Of a stretch of 64,000 bases of DNA, positions 31,738-41,720 are shown in pieces. Where the stretch lies: NCBI GenBank assembly GCA_022564995.1, contig JADFKK010000004.1:1-64000 (forward strand). The letters are read 5' to 3'. Made by a program: the position numbers and the translations under genes. This DNA is from Planctomycetota bacterium. Its GTDB lineage: Bacteria > Planctomycetota > Planctomycetia > Pirellulales > JADFKK01. The notes beneath the pieces were generated by a model, which did not search any database, was not told the origin of the DNA, and saw only the letters and a program-made list of their open reading frames with translations. The number at the start of each line of letters is the position of its first letter. The stretch's first letter is position 1.

Positions 31738-34662
31738 TTAGTATCCCTGCTCTTGAAGATCAACAAGAGTGTCATCGGCATCGCGAATCGCGGTCGAACG
31801 AATCCAGTAACGAAGTCGATCCGGCTTGACAACAAAAACGACATTCTGATCGTAGAAACGAACGACTCGATTCGTTCGCAGCACCGTTCCGTACTCGCCA
31901 TGGACGAGTTCCCGCAGATGTTCTTCACAGCCGTCATCAAGCCACTCTATCTCAGGTTTCTTCCCAAAGAAAAATGGTTGACATATGACGCCATCGAAAA
32001 AAACCGGCTCGGCAATTTCAAGGTTCTCGTAAACCGAGCCAAGCAACTTGCGATACAACTTGGCGTATTGACCGACGGTCTCCTTGCCGGCGACCTTTCT
32101 GAGAAGCGCGGAGTTTTGGCCAAGTCGAATGAAGTCAGCGATGTAGTCAAGCGTGTCTTCCTGGATTACTTTTTCCCAGAACGCAAACGCGAGGTCGTCG
32201 TTCTCCTCAGGGTAAGGGAGAGCAGCAATATCTGCTTTCAGAATTGCCGTAGCCTTTGCCAAGAGAGCCCGAGAACTGTGGATCAGGCAAATAAAGACGT
32301 ATTGTGACCTCCTCGCTTTGAATACTTTGCAAAAGTCGCGCAACTCAGCCTTCCTAGTACTCGCATGAATCCCGACGATTTCGTGCCGGAAAGTCAGATT
32401 TCCATGGTCCCAAAACTCACAGGGCAGTGAAATGTGTTCCTTGATTAGCACGAGCGCTGGTTGAAAAAGCTCTTCGATTCGGGGTGCCTCGAAATGCGTT
32501 TCGGTAACGGTGTTGATTTTCGATGCACCGATTCCGTTGATCGTGAGAGCATTCGTAGGGAGGAAATCACTACCTGTGAGAAAAGGAGCTTTCCATTTGC
32601 GATTTCCAATGATGAATCCCTCCCGAAAGATCCACCCTTTGCTCTCAACAAAGGCCTGCAACGATCGCATGTGCCTTAGACGATCCGAAATCCTGAAGAG
32701 GCGACCTCCACCCAACAAGTTGATACGCCAGATCAGCGCTTCCGACGCTGCTAAGCCCTGTGGCACCTGATGGCAGTCGTAATGATCGAGTTCAAATCCG
32801 AGACGTTGATGCGCCAAGTAAGTTCGCCGAAACGTAAAGTGCGAAATACGGTGCCTCTCGTCCGGCTCCTGATTGCGAACCAGGATTGCCACCGGCTTCG
32901 TATCGGCTCCATCAAACAAGTTGCGGATCGAAACGAAGTCCAAGATTGCTTCGATGGTGGACTGACGGATAATTCGACTTCGGAAGTCGAATGTCTTTTG
33001 GTTATATAGGAACCCATACGGTTGAAGTAAGCAAGCTGCCGCCTTGGGCTTCAGTAGAGTCAAAGCTTGTTCCAGGAACAAATAGGCAGCTTGTTTGTCG
33101 GGCAGCGTTCCACGGTCACGTGTCAACTTCTCGTTCAGACGATTGCCGGATTCACTTAGTTTCGATTCAAACGGAGGATTTCCAACGATTACATCAAACT
33201 TGCCGAGTTCTACGTCCGTGGCAGATTCGTCGCCGTGCTCCTGGCTTGTTGGCAAACAATCAAAGAAGTCGCGCTCAAAGATATTGTGATTCCGCAATCG
33301 ATCGAAGTTTAGGTCTTTCCATATCACGTTCGGCTTGAGCGCATCGCATACGGCTAGCGACAAACTGAACGCCGTCAAGTCAACCGCCGTTGGATCACGC
33401 TCGACACCGAAGATGCTGTCCGACAGTATCCTCTTCAGTGTCTTGACGTTCGGTTCTTTCCAATTATTGTTTTTCCGCCAAACATTCACCAACCGGCGAT
33501 ACGCTCCAACAAGAAACACTCCCGATCCGCAGGCGGGATCGAGTACGCGCTCGTCTCCTCTAAGTTGTTCGTACGGCATCGCGTAGTCGAGGATCAGCGA
33601 AGCCAAAAACGGGGGCGTATAGACTTGGCCTTTGCCCTTCAAGAACCGATTGTACAGGTGGCTGATGATCTCGACAGGAATGTGCTCGAACGAATGCAGC
33701 TCCCACAGGTATCGCTGCTTTTTGATCGTCCTTGCTTCAACCAGCTCTGCAAACTGCCTGAGGGCCGACTCCGTCAGCAGTTGACTGGCATCGGGCGGGA
33801 GGTCGAACACGTCGCCATTGAACCGGCGTTGAAGATTTCTCAGCAAGCTGAGTACCCCGTCCGGAGTTCCTTCCTTCAGTACTTCAAAAAAAGATCGTGC
33901 ACCTTTGCAGTAAGTTCCGAACCAACCGGGGCTTGGAAACACGCTTCGATCTTCCAGGTACTTGATTAGCACCATCAACAGCAGCAAACGACGTAAGATT
34001 GGCTTCTCATCGCCTCCCAACTCCGCATCGACGTCGACGATCGCTTGGATTAGCGTTTCGTGCGCAGCTTTTCTGTGTTTGGAATACTTTGCGTTCCGAG
34101 GATCGTCCCAAAACGTACCATCCGCCAGGCGAAATGCTTGAAAGCGCCTTAGTTTCTTCAGTTCACGTTCCACGCTGGACGCGAGCGAGATCTGCTCAGC
34201 GGGTTTGAATACGTGGGTCTGCCGCGACTTACTCCAGAAGTCAGGGCCCCGCGCACAGGTCAGAATGTCGATCCGTGTGGCGGATGTCACGTAGATTAGC
34301 GGCGCGACGCCGTGCAACCAGAGGGCGGCGTGAAGATTCGCGAGTTTGTCGTTTGAGAGTTTGTGCTTGTCGTTGTCAACGACGTAAGCGCAAACTCTTG
34401 ATGAGCGATTGTCATCGAACCGTCGAAAGAAAACGAAGTCGACGTACTCGAACGCAGCAGCTTGCCGTACGACCGCGGCTTCATCCGCCGCAAGCTCGGT
34501 GAGGCTGTGATTGACGGCGACCAACCCGGTAGTCAGTTCGCCCGTCGATGCACAGAACCCAGCAGATTCAAGTGCCTTTGCGGTCATCGTGACGGTTCGG
34601 GGGTGACGGTTCTTTGTTCGCAGTTGAACTATTTCATGGAGAATATGATAACCGTTCGACAC
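31738..34662 (-). CDS. Eco57I-like N6-adenine DNA methyltransferase / type IIG-like protein
   Basis: VLDPACGSGVFLVGAYRRL (motif I), FDVIVGNPPFES (motif IV), IIRQSTIEAILDF; long N- and C-terminal regions. Confidence 0.85.
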   Translation of the reverse strand: MSNGYHILHEIVQLRTKNRHPRTVTMTAKALESAGFCASTGELTTGLVAVNHSLTELAADEAAVVRQAAAFEYVDFVFFRRFDDNRSSRVCAYVVDNDKHKLSNDKLANLHAALWLHGVAPLIYVTSATRIDILTCARGPDFWSKSRQTHVFKPAEQISLASSVERELKKLRRFQAFRLADGTFWDDPRNAKYSKHRKAAHETLIQAIVDVDAELGGDEKPILRRLLLLMVLIKYLEDRSVFPSPGWFGTYCKGARSFFEVLKEGTPDGVLSLLRNLQRRFNGDVFDLPPDASQLLTESALRQFAELVEARTIKKQRYLWELHSFEHIPVEIISHLYNRFLKGKGQVYTPPFLASLILDYAMPYEQLRGDERVLDPACGSGVFLVGAYRRLVNVWRKNNNWKEPNVKTLKRILSDSIFGVERDPTAVDLTAFSLSLAVCDALKPNVIWKDLNFDRLRNHNIFERDFFDCLPTSQEHGDESATDVELGKFDVIVGNPPFESKLSESGNRLNEKLTRDRGTLPDKQAAYLFLEQALTLLKPKAAACLLQPYGFLYNQKTFDFRSRIIRQSTIEAILDFVSIRNLFDGADTKPVAILVRNQEPDERHRISHFTFRRTYLAHQRLGFELDHYDCHQVPQGLAASEALIWRINLLGGGRLFRISDRLRHMRSLQAFVESKGWIFREGFIIGNRKWKAPFLTGSDFLPTNALTINGIGASKINTVTETHFEAPRIEELFQPALVLIKEHISLPCEFWDHGNLTFRHEIVGIHASTRKAELRDFCKVFKARRSQYVFICLIHSSRALLAKATAILKADIAALPYPEENDDLAFAFWEKVIQEDTLDYIADFIRLGQNSALLRKVAGKETVGQYAKLYRKLLGSVYENLEIAEPVFFDGVICQPFFFGKKPEIEWLDDGCEEHLRELVHGEYGTVLRTNRVVRFYDQNVVFVVKPDRLRYWIRSTAIRDADDTLVDLQEQGY

Positions 34663-34807
34663 GTGCGGTCACAGACCAGCCAATGCGCTGATGTTTGTGG
34701 CCCCATGCCTATCCTGCTGGTAGAAATTACGCGCAGATGGAGCGTTCGCAGTTCTGCAGCCGAACGGTAAAAGTAGTGGTCCGCTGCCGGGGATCATCCC
34801 GTCGTGC

Positions 34808-35992
34808 CTACGTGGCCGCGAGCAACTTGGGATTGATCGTAACGCCGCCTAGACCCGGTTCGTCCGATAGAACGACACTGCCGCCGGACGGCTCCGGCTC
34901 GCCCAGGAAGGTTGGCTCGAAATCGCCGCCGGGCGGAGCGTCCCAGCAGGGCAGCGGAAAATGTTCGGCCATCGGACAGCACGGCGTGGCGGCGACAAAG
35001 TGCAGATGCGTGATTCCGTAGGCGTGCGGGATCAACGTCAAGCCGGCCGAGACGGCCAGCGCGGCGATCTTCTTGGCCTCGGTGAATCCGCCGCAGCGCC
35101 GCAGATCGGGCTGAAGAATATCGAGCGCTTCGGCGTCGATGATCTGCTGAAAGCCCCAGCGGGTGTATTCGTGCTCGCCGGCCGAAATCGGGATCGGCGT
35201 TTCGCGCCGCAACTTCGCATAACCGGCCAAGTCGTCGGGCAGCAACGGCTCCTCGACCCAGGCCAGATCGTATTTTTCCAGCCGCCGACACATCCGCACC
35301 GCGTAGTGCAGATTCCAGCCCATGTAGGCGTCGGCCATCAGGTCGACGCCAGGGCCGATCGCCTCGCGAATGTTGCGAATATGCTCCTCGTTGCGGATCA
35401 TGCCCGCCGGTCCGTCGCCCGGTCCGCAAGGGAAGCGAGCCTTCATGGCGGTGTAGCCGGCCTCGACGTAGGTTTCGGCTTCCTGCCGGACTTTCTGCGG
35501 ATCGACCGGATGCAGCGCGGAAGCGTACACGGGTATCGACGATCGCACCGGCCCGCCGAGCAGTTCATAGACCGGCTTGCCCAGCGCCCGGCCGGCCAGA
35601 TCCCACAGCGCGATGTCGATCGCGCTGATCGCCATCAGGGCGATTCCCTTGCGGCCGTAGGGAATCGTCGCGCGAAACATCCGCTCCCACAGACCTTCGA
35701 CCTCCAGCGGGTTTTGGTCGAGCAGCAATCGCGAAAGATGATTGTCGATAATCGGCTTAATCGTGCAGCAGCCGTCCTCGCACCAGCCGGTTCCGACGAT
35801 GCCGTCGTCCGTTTCGATTTCGACGACCGCCGCGCCGCTGTCCCAAAACCAGCTTCCCCGCTCCTGCTTGAACTGGCCGTACTCGTCCATCGGGGTGACC
35901 AGCGGCAGCGTCTTCTCGCGCTCCGCCAAATGACCCCAGATCGACTGATCGACGTGCTGGACGCGAACGTGTTTGATTCTCGGTGAGGGCAT
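34808..35992 (-). CDS. Mandelate racemase/muconate lactonizing enzyme family (enolase superfamily)
   Basis: DIALWDLAGRALGKPVYELLGG, YTAMKARFPCGPGD, LMADAYMGW, WVEEPLLPDD, AGEHEYTRWGF. Confidence 0.88.
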   Translation of the reverse strand: MPSPRIKHVRVQHVDQSIWGHLAEREKTLPLVTPMDEYGQFKQERGSWFWDSGAAVVEIETDDGIVGTGWCEDGCCTIKPIIDNHLSRLLLDQNPLEVEGLWERMFRATIPYGRKGIALMAISAIDIALWDLAGRALGKPVYELLGGPVRSSIPVYASALHPVDPQKVRQEAETYVEAGYTAMKARFPCGPGDGPAGMIRNEEHIRNIREAIGPGVDLMADAYMGWNLHYAVRMCRRLEKYDLAWVEEPLLPDDLAGYAKLRRETPIPISAGEHEYTRWGFQQIIDAEALDILQPDLRRCGGFTEAKKIAALAVSAGLTLIPHAYGITHLHFVAATPCCPMAEHFPLPCWDAPPGGDFEPTFLGEPEPSGGSVVLSDEPGLGGVTINPKLLAAT

Positions 35993-36096
35993 AGGAGGCA
36001 GAATGATGGGGGGCAGAATGATAAACAAACAGAATGATGGAGAGCAGAATGATGTCAACCACGGGCCATTATTCTGCCCTACATTATTCTGCCTTC
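35992..36096. repeat. GCAGAATGAT-type repeat cluster with inverted ATTATTCTGCC copies
   Basis: Four GCAGAATGAT/ACAGAATGAT and two ATTATTCTGCC units. Confidence 0.8.
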
Positions 36097-36101
36097 CTCG
36101 A

Positions 36102-37592
36102 TTAGCCCAACAGCTCCGGCCGGAACTTCCCCGTGCCGGTGATCGGCATCGGGCGGCCGTCTTTGTTGGGAACGGTCGTGTCGGGATCAATGCCCAACTG
36201 ATGGAAGGCGGTGGCCAATATGTCCTTGGGCGAGATCGGATTGTCGGCCACGTCGCCGCCGATCCGGTCGCTCTGGCCGACCACGTTACCGCGACCGAAA
36301 CCGCCGCCGGCGTAGACCTGCGAGTAAACCCGCGACCAGTGATCGCGGCCGGCCCCCTTGGGTTTCGAGTCGATCTTCGGCGTGCGGCCATGTTCGCTGA
36401 TGACCAGCACCAGCGTTTCGTCCAACATGCCGCGCTCTTCCAGGTCGAGAACGAGCGCGGCGAACGTATGATCGAAGACCGGCAGCAGATGGTTCTTCAA
36501 TCGCGGGAAATGATTGTGATGCGTGTCCCACGAGCCGGCGTTCAACCCGTAGGCGTCCCAGATGACCGTGACGAATTTGCTACCCGCCTCGATGAGCCGG
36601 CGGGCGGCCAAGCACGATTGTCCGAACAGCGTCATGCCGTATCGCTCGCGCATGGCCATCTTCTCGCGGCCGAAATCGAGCGCCGCGTGCATCTTGCCCG
36701 AGGCCAGCAGCGAATAGGCCATTTGGCGTTGACGGTCGTAGGTGTCGATCTTTTCGCAGTCGAGCCGGCGCCGCGCGCGATCGAACTGCTCCAGCAGCCC
36801 GCGCCGCGAGGCGAATCGCTCCGGCGAAACTCCCTCGCGCAGCTTGCCGGCCCCGCCGAGCATTAGCCGGTCGGTCGGCTTGATGCCAAAGAACGGATCG
36901 TGGAACGCCTTGCCGGGCCGCACCTCCGGCGCGAGTTTGCTGCCCTTGGGCATGAATTCGGTATAGACCGGATCGTACCGCGTGCCGAGCGAAGCGCCGT
37001 AGAGCCCGGCCAGCGGCGCAATTTCGTTCTTCGAGCCCATCACAAACGGCAGCGCGACGTTGCGCGGCATGGCCGGCATGTTTCCACCGGCGCGCTGATC
37101 GTCCAGATAATCGACGATCGACCCGATGAACGGCCACTGCCGCTTGTCGCGCGGCTTCGACTCGATCTTGGTGTCGACGACGGGGATGCCGGTGACCGCG
37201 TAAACCGTGCCGTGCAGCGGATAGGGATGGTTCAGCGAACGCACGACGGTCAGCCGGTCCATGATCTTGGCGATTTTCGGCAGATGCTCGCAGATTTGCA
37301 CGCCGGGGACGCTGGTGCTGATGGCCTTCATCTCGCCCTGAATTTCCACCGGAGCGTCGGGCTTGGGGTCGAACGTCTCGTGCTGCGCCGGCGCCCCGTA
37401 CTTATAGATCAAGATACAGTTTTTCGCCTGGCCAAATTTTGCACTGCGCCCGGCCGGTTCGGCGGCAAGACCGCGCAGATGAAACAGATCCCCCAGCGTC
37501 ACCCCAAACGCGCCCAGCCCGCCCAAATGCAGCAGATCGCGCCGCGTGATCCCGTTACAAAGCCGTTTCGGATTTCCGAAGAGCCGGAGCAT
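36102..37592 (-). CDS. DUF1501 domain protein
   Basis: TRRDLLHLGGLGAFGVTLGDL (Tat-like), LVISEHGRTPKID, GRDHWSRVYSQVYAGGGFGRG. Confidence 0.93.
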   Translation of the reverse strand: MLRLFGNPKRLCNGITRRDLLHLGGLGAFGVTLGDLFHLRGLAAEPAGRSAKFGQAKNCILIYKYGAPAQHETFDPKPDAPVEIQGEMKAISTSVPGVQICEHLPKIAKIMDRLTVVRSLNHPYPLHGTVYAVTGIPVVDTKIESKPRDKRQWPFIGSIVDYLDDQRAGGNMPAMPRNVALPFVMGSKNEIAPLAGLYGASLGTRYDPVYTEFMPKGSKLAPEVRPGKAFHDPFFGIKPTDRLMLGGAGKLREGVSPERFASRRGLLEQFDRARRRLDCEKIDTYDRQRQMAYSLLASGKMHAALDFGREKMAMRERYGMTLFGQSCLAARRLIEAGSKFVTVIWDAYGLNAGSWDTHHNHFPRLKNHLLPVFDHTFAALVLDLEERGMLDETLVLVISEHGRTPKIDSKPKGAGRDHWSRVYSQVYAGGGFGRGNVVGQSDRIGGDVADNPISPKDILATAFHQLGIDPDTTVPNKDGRPMPITGTGKFRPELLG

Positions 37593-37815
37593 GAGATGGC
37601 GCCTTGTGTTTGCTGTGAAATGACGGCGAGCGATTCCTCCTTGCCGCGCCTGCCATATATCCTATCGGTCCCCAACCGGCGCTGTCAACACAAGTGCTGC
37701 ATTCCGTCGCGGGTGGCCTCGACAATCGTCCTACGATTGTCGGGGTTGCGCAGCAACAAGAGGATATCTATCCGCGCCGCCGCCTCGCCAACTCCAAACA
37801 TCCTCGACAGCGCCG

Positions 37816-39900
37816 TCACCGCCTGACGCGCCAAGCGCCATCTGCCGCAATTGTAATCGCAACACGGCCGACGGTCGCCGTCGCGTTTCCCCCGCCGTCG
37901 ACTTCGGTCTTGATCCGCCGGGCCACATCCGCCGGCTTCTCCCCGGCGTTGTGAGGAACCAATACGCTCAGGAACACAGCCGCCCGGCCGGCGACGACGT
38001 TCGCCTTGGAAAAAAAACCGTCGGTTGGGGCGCCCGAGATGTCTTGGCTGGTGCGGTGCCGGTCGACGCCGTAACTCCGTCCCTTTTCGGCGTGAATGGA
38101 GACGAACAATCGCTTTTTCTGTTTCTGCCACCAGGCGTGGTCCCAGGCCGGCGCGTCGAACCAATTCTGCCGCGGCGAATGAACGGCCGGCTCGCCTTCG
38201 CCCCGGCATTGCCACGTCGGCCCGGCCTGCCAACCGTCGGTCGCCTTGCCCGATTGGTAGACGTCGCGCACGATCAGGAAGCCCTCGCGGGTGAGAACGG
38301 CTTGGCGCGTCCAGCGGCTGCCGCGGCCGAAATAATCGCCGAAGGCATATTGGCCGAAGCAGTCGCCCTTGCGGTTTTCGGCCCGCAATGAGTCGCGGTC
38401 GAGGCTTCCGCCGCGCATCGGCCCGGCGGCATCGATCGGAAATTTCAAGCCCGGTTTCGACACCATCAAGGAATCGTAGGCGCCCGAACCGCCCGGGATG
38501 TCGTCGGTGTATTTGCCCGCGGTGCCGAGTAACTTCGCGCCGTCGGCGCAATACTCGTACAGCGTGCCCCAAACTTCCGGCGGGTTGAGGTGGCTGCCGG
38601 TGCTGTCGTAAACGAAAAACGACGCAAACGGCTTGCCCGACGCGCGGCCTGGCGAAAGATAGAGCCGCTCTGGGATCTTGCGTTTCAACGGGCTGATCAA
38701 TCCGACCGCCGACTTGCCGGCCGGAATCTTCGGACGGATACCCCGGCGGTTGAACCAGGCGAATCGTTGATCGTAAGCCGCGAGATACTCGGGCGAGACC
38801 TTGCCGCCCGGCGGTCGCCCGCCGAGGAGCACCTGTTCGGCGGCCCAGAGAAATTCCGGGTCTTTGAAGTGCTGAGCCATGCGATACCAGAAATGTCCGT
38901 CGCGGGCCGGCTGCTCGACCTTATAATACCCTCGGTTCCACGGGTCGGCGTAAATCTCTTCCTGCCGGGCCTTGTCTTTCGGATAGGTGGCGCTGGCTCC
39001 GGAATTCGGATTCCCCCGCAACCCACCTCCGTGAACAAACCCCAGGCAGCGGCGGCCGATGGCATAAAGAAACTTTCGTTCCGTCTCGAACTTGCCCAGC
39101 TCCTCGGCCAAGTCGACCATGCCGTGCAGAAAGATCGGCCCATAAGGATAGTAGGTCCATTCTTTCCAATCGCCGAAATCAGAGAAATCTTTCCATATCC
39201 TGTCCAGCCAAGCGCGGGCTTGTTTCACCTGCGGGGCGCCGGGAAACAGCCGCAAGGCGATGGCGATGCCGCCGGCGTTGCCGAAGGCGTGGTTGGTGGC
39301 GTTTTGGTTCTTGGCCCGAAAGTCGATGAACCGCCGCTCGAGGCTCTGATGGACGATCCTTTTGAAGCGGGCCTGTTCCTCTTTGGTCAGCGCCCCGGCC
39401 AAGGTAAGTTCCTCATAGATACGCATCCGCGCCGCGCTGCCCCAACCGCCGTGATACCCGCCGCCGTGCAGGTCGCGCAGCACCGTGCGTCCGCCGACGT
39501 CAAGGACTCTCTCTCGTTTGTCGCCGCGCAGCGTCGTGAAAAAGATGTACAGCAGATCGCCCTCGCCCTTGGCTTGCAGTTTCGCGTGCCAATCCAGAAT
39601 CAACCCCCGAAACACGGCCCGCAGAATCCGCAGCGCGTTCGCGTCCTTTCGCCCGCCATCCACATAGCGCGCCCGCAGCCGATCCCATCCCCACCAGCCG
39701 CGCGAAAAGGAATAGCTGCCCCGCGCGGCGAGCGATTCGCGCAGCGCCTTCTCCATGGCGTCGATGTTCGTGACATCGTCGTAGCTGGGTCGCGGGTGAC
39801 CGGCCAGGATGTCTTCCTTTTCCTGTGCCTCCACGCTCGACGCATTCAGCCCCAGCCATCCGACGACCACAACTGCGAGTAACAAGTATCTTGGTTTCAC
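37816..39900 (-). CDS. Secreted polysaccharide lyase/heparinase-like protein
   Basis: Signal peptide; helical toroid-like N-terminus and C-terminal beta region; no decisive motif. Confidence 0.5.
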   Translation of the reverse strand: MKPRYLLLAVVVVGWLGLNASSVEAQEKEDILAGHPRPSYDDVTNIDAMEKALRESLAARGSYSFSRGWWGWDRLRARYVDGGRKDANALRILRAVFRGLILDWHAKLQAKGEGDLLYIFFTTLRGDKRERVLDVGGRTVLRDLHGGGYHGGWGSAARMRIYEELTLAGALTKEEQARFKRIVHQSLERRFIDFRAKNQNATNHAFGNAGGIAIALRLFPGAPQVKQARAWLDRIWKDFSDFGDWKEWTYYPYGPIFLHGMVDLAEELGKFETERKFLYAIGRRCLGFVHGGGLRGNPNSGASATYPKDKARQEEIYADPWNRGYYKVEQPARDGHFWYRMAQHFKDPEFLWAAEQVLLGGRPPGGKVSPEYLAAYDQRFAWFNRRGIRPKIPAGKSAVGLISPLKRKIPERLYLSPGRASGKPFASFFVYDSTGSHLNPPEVWGTLYEYCADGAKLLGTAGKYTDDIPGGSGAYDSLMVSKPGLKFPIDAAGPMRGGSLDRDSLRAENRKGDCFGQYAFGDYFGRGSRWTRQAVLTREGFLIVRDVYQSGKATDGWQAGPTWQCRGEGEPAVHSPRQNWFDAPAWDHAWWQKQKKRLFVSIHAEKGRSYGVDRHRTSQDISGAPTDGFFSKANVVAGRAAVFLSVLVPHNAGEKPADVARRIKTEVDGGGNATATVGRVAITIAADGAWRVRR

Positions 39901-40053
39901 GTCAATGTTCCTTATTGGTTCTGGCTGGAGTGTTTTTCAAACCGACGTCGGCATTCTAATCGTTCATTTTGGCCGGGTACACCCTCCAATTGCGGCTGCC
40001 CCTTGGCAGCTTGCCCTCGTGCATTGTATGTTTGACAAGTCATCGCAATTTGA

Positions 40054-40194
40054 TGCATAACGGAAGGACGCGTCGGAGCCCGCTACGACCGGATCGTCAC
40101 CCATAACACGAGAGATTTTGGCGGCATCGAACGGTTCGGCCCCAGCGTCGTCACGCCGCGGCATTTTCTCGAAGAGATCGGAGTCATTCCATGA
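40054..40194 (+). pseudogene. Truncated PIN-domain toxin (C-terminal remnant)
   Basis: In-frame RYDRIVTHNTRDFGGIERFGPSVVTPRHFLEEIGVIP*, no start; ATGA overlap with downstream antitoxin. Confidence 0.75.
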
Positions 40195-40421
40195 GCACGT
40201 TGAGCCTGCGACTCCCGGAATCGTTGCATCGACAGGCCAGAAAATTGGCCAAGCAGGAGGGCATCTCCATCAACCAACTGGTAACGACCGCCCTGGCCGA
40301 AAAAATGTCGGCCCTCATGACCGGCGAATACCTCGCAGCCCGCGCCGCGCGTGGCGACCGGAAGAAGTTCGAGCGAGCGCTCGGAAAAGTCAAAGACCGG
40401 CTGCCGAGGGATGAGGATTAG
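40191..40421 (+). CDS. RHH/HicB-like antitoxin
   Basis: MSTLSLRLPESLHRQARKLAKQEGISINQLVTTALAEKMS. Confidence 0.85.
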   Translation: MSTLSLRLPESLHRQARKLAKQEGISINQLVTTALAEKMSALMTGEYLAARAARGDRKKFERALGKVKDRLPRDED

Positions 40422-40824
40422 ATGGAGTGAAGTTTCGCATGCCGCCAATCCCCCCAGTCACCTCGGCCACTCGATCTTTTATCTAGCCCAGGCATTCATG
40501 CCTGGGACCGCGCAAGCCCGCCACCCCCGTCGTGAAACGCCGCAGGCGTTTCACTGGGACACGTTAGCCACGCCAAGAGACCGGGGCCATACACGGATGG
40601 CCCTTTTCTGCGTCCTCGGCTTGGCCCCCAATCCTTCTGATCCGCTTGAGTGGTCCGCAGATTTCGCAGATACGCGCAGATAAGAAACGCAGTAAACCGT
40701 CCACCGAACATCTGCGTAAATCTGCGATCATCTGCGGACAAGCTTCGATACGAAGGAGGGAACGGGAGCAATGAATGGATGGCACCAAGTTCCGCCGCTA
40801 GGATTTCGTTCTCTCAACCGGCTG

Positions 40825-41415
40825 CTAATCCTCTTTGAACCGTGTTCCTTTTGCGTTGCGGCTTCGGGTTCGTTGCCGTCGCAAACTTCGGCGGGCGCGA
40901 AAAGGGCAGCAGAGCAGCGGCAACACCATTGCAAGCAAGGCGAACGTGCTTGGTTCCGGGAGGATAAACACATTGGTGCTGAAGGCGCTTCCGTCAGAAA
41001 ACCTCCCACCGGAAGTCGAAAGGGAGCCGTGAGAGCCGACGATGTCCAGAAAGGCGACTTCGTAGGCGCCTGCCGGCAACGGCGCGGCCGGAGAGAAGAT
41101 TGCATCAAACGTCATACTACCAAAATCAAGCGTTGAACTGACGTTAGGCGGCGGCGAAAGCGTCGACGGTGGAAAGGCAAGTGCCCAACGTGTCAAGTCG
41201 TCATGCCGATCACCTGAATCGATGGATAGGTGAAGCTCCGCCACAGGCTTGTCTGTCGAGATATTGAACACATCTACGTGTCCGTTTTCCCCCTCATCGA
41301 GAATTGCTACAATCTCAAAGCAGAAACCGTTGTCGCACAACTGCGCATGCAAAACAGAAGGGAGGCAGGAGAGAAACAGAACGACCGCGCACATATGGAA
41401 GATTTGCTTTGGCAT
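40825..41415 (-). CDS. PEP-CTERM sorting-domain protein
   Basis: Signal peptide; C-terminal LPEPSTFALLAMVLPLLCCPFRARRSLRRQR. Confidence 0.85.
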   Translation of the reverse strand: MPKQIFHMCAVVLFLSCLPSVLHAQLCDNGFCFEIVAILDEGENGHVDVFNISTDKPVAELHLSIDSGDRHDDLTRWALAFPPSTLSPPPNVSSTLDFGSMTFDAIFSPAAPLPAGAYEVAFLDIVGSHGSLSTSGGRFSDGSAFSTNVFILPEPSTFALLAMVLPLLCCPFRARRSLRRQRTRSRNAKGTRFKED

Positions 41416-41720
41416 CACGGATGTTCTCCTTATGGTTACGGGGTCTTCAATTTCGATGCACACACCGCCGGGTAGGACTTGCAACGGTTGCCTATCCACT
41501 ACGCGATTCCTTTTCGACCCAACGCCGAGACGATTGTACCGTCCCTGTGTCGGGCGGTAAAGGAGGGGTGATCGCCGGATCGTGGATTCGATGTTGGGAG
41601 CCATAACGTCCGCGCAGGCGGCATATGGCGAAATTAACGCTCTTGCCCCGATCTGCCGATCTTCGCTATACTACACGTCTGTATACTATTTCTCTTTGCC
41701 TTCCCAACGGAGCCTTTCGC

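Noticed and set aside
30856-34972. Recent target-site duplication by the R-M island
   Set aside because: The 8 differences in 90 bp are mostly synonymous third positions, indicating an older paralog relationship rather than a fresh duplication.
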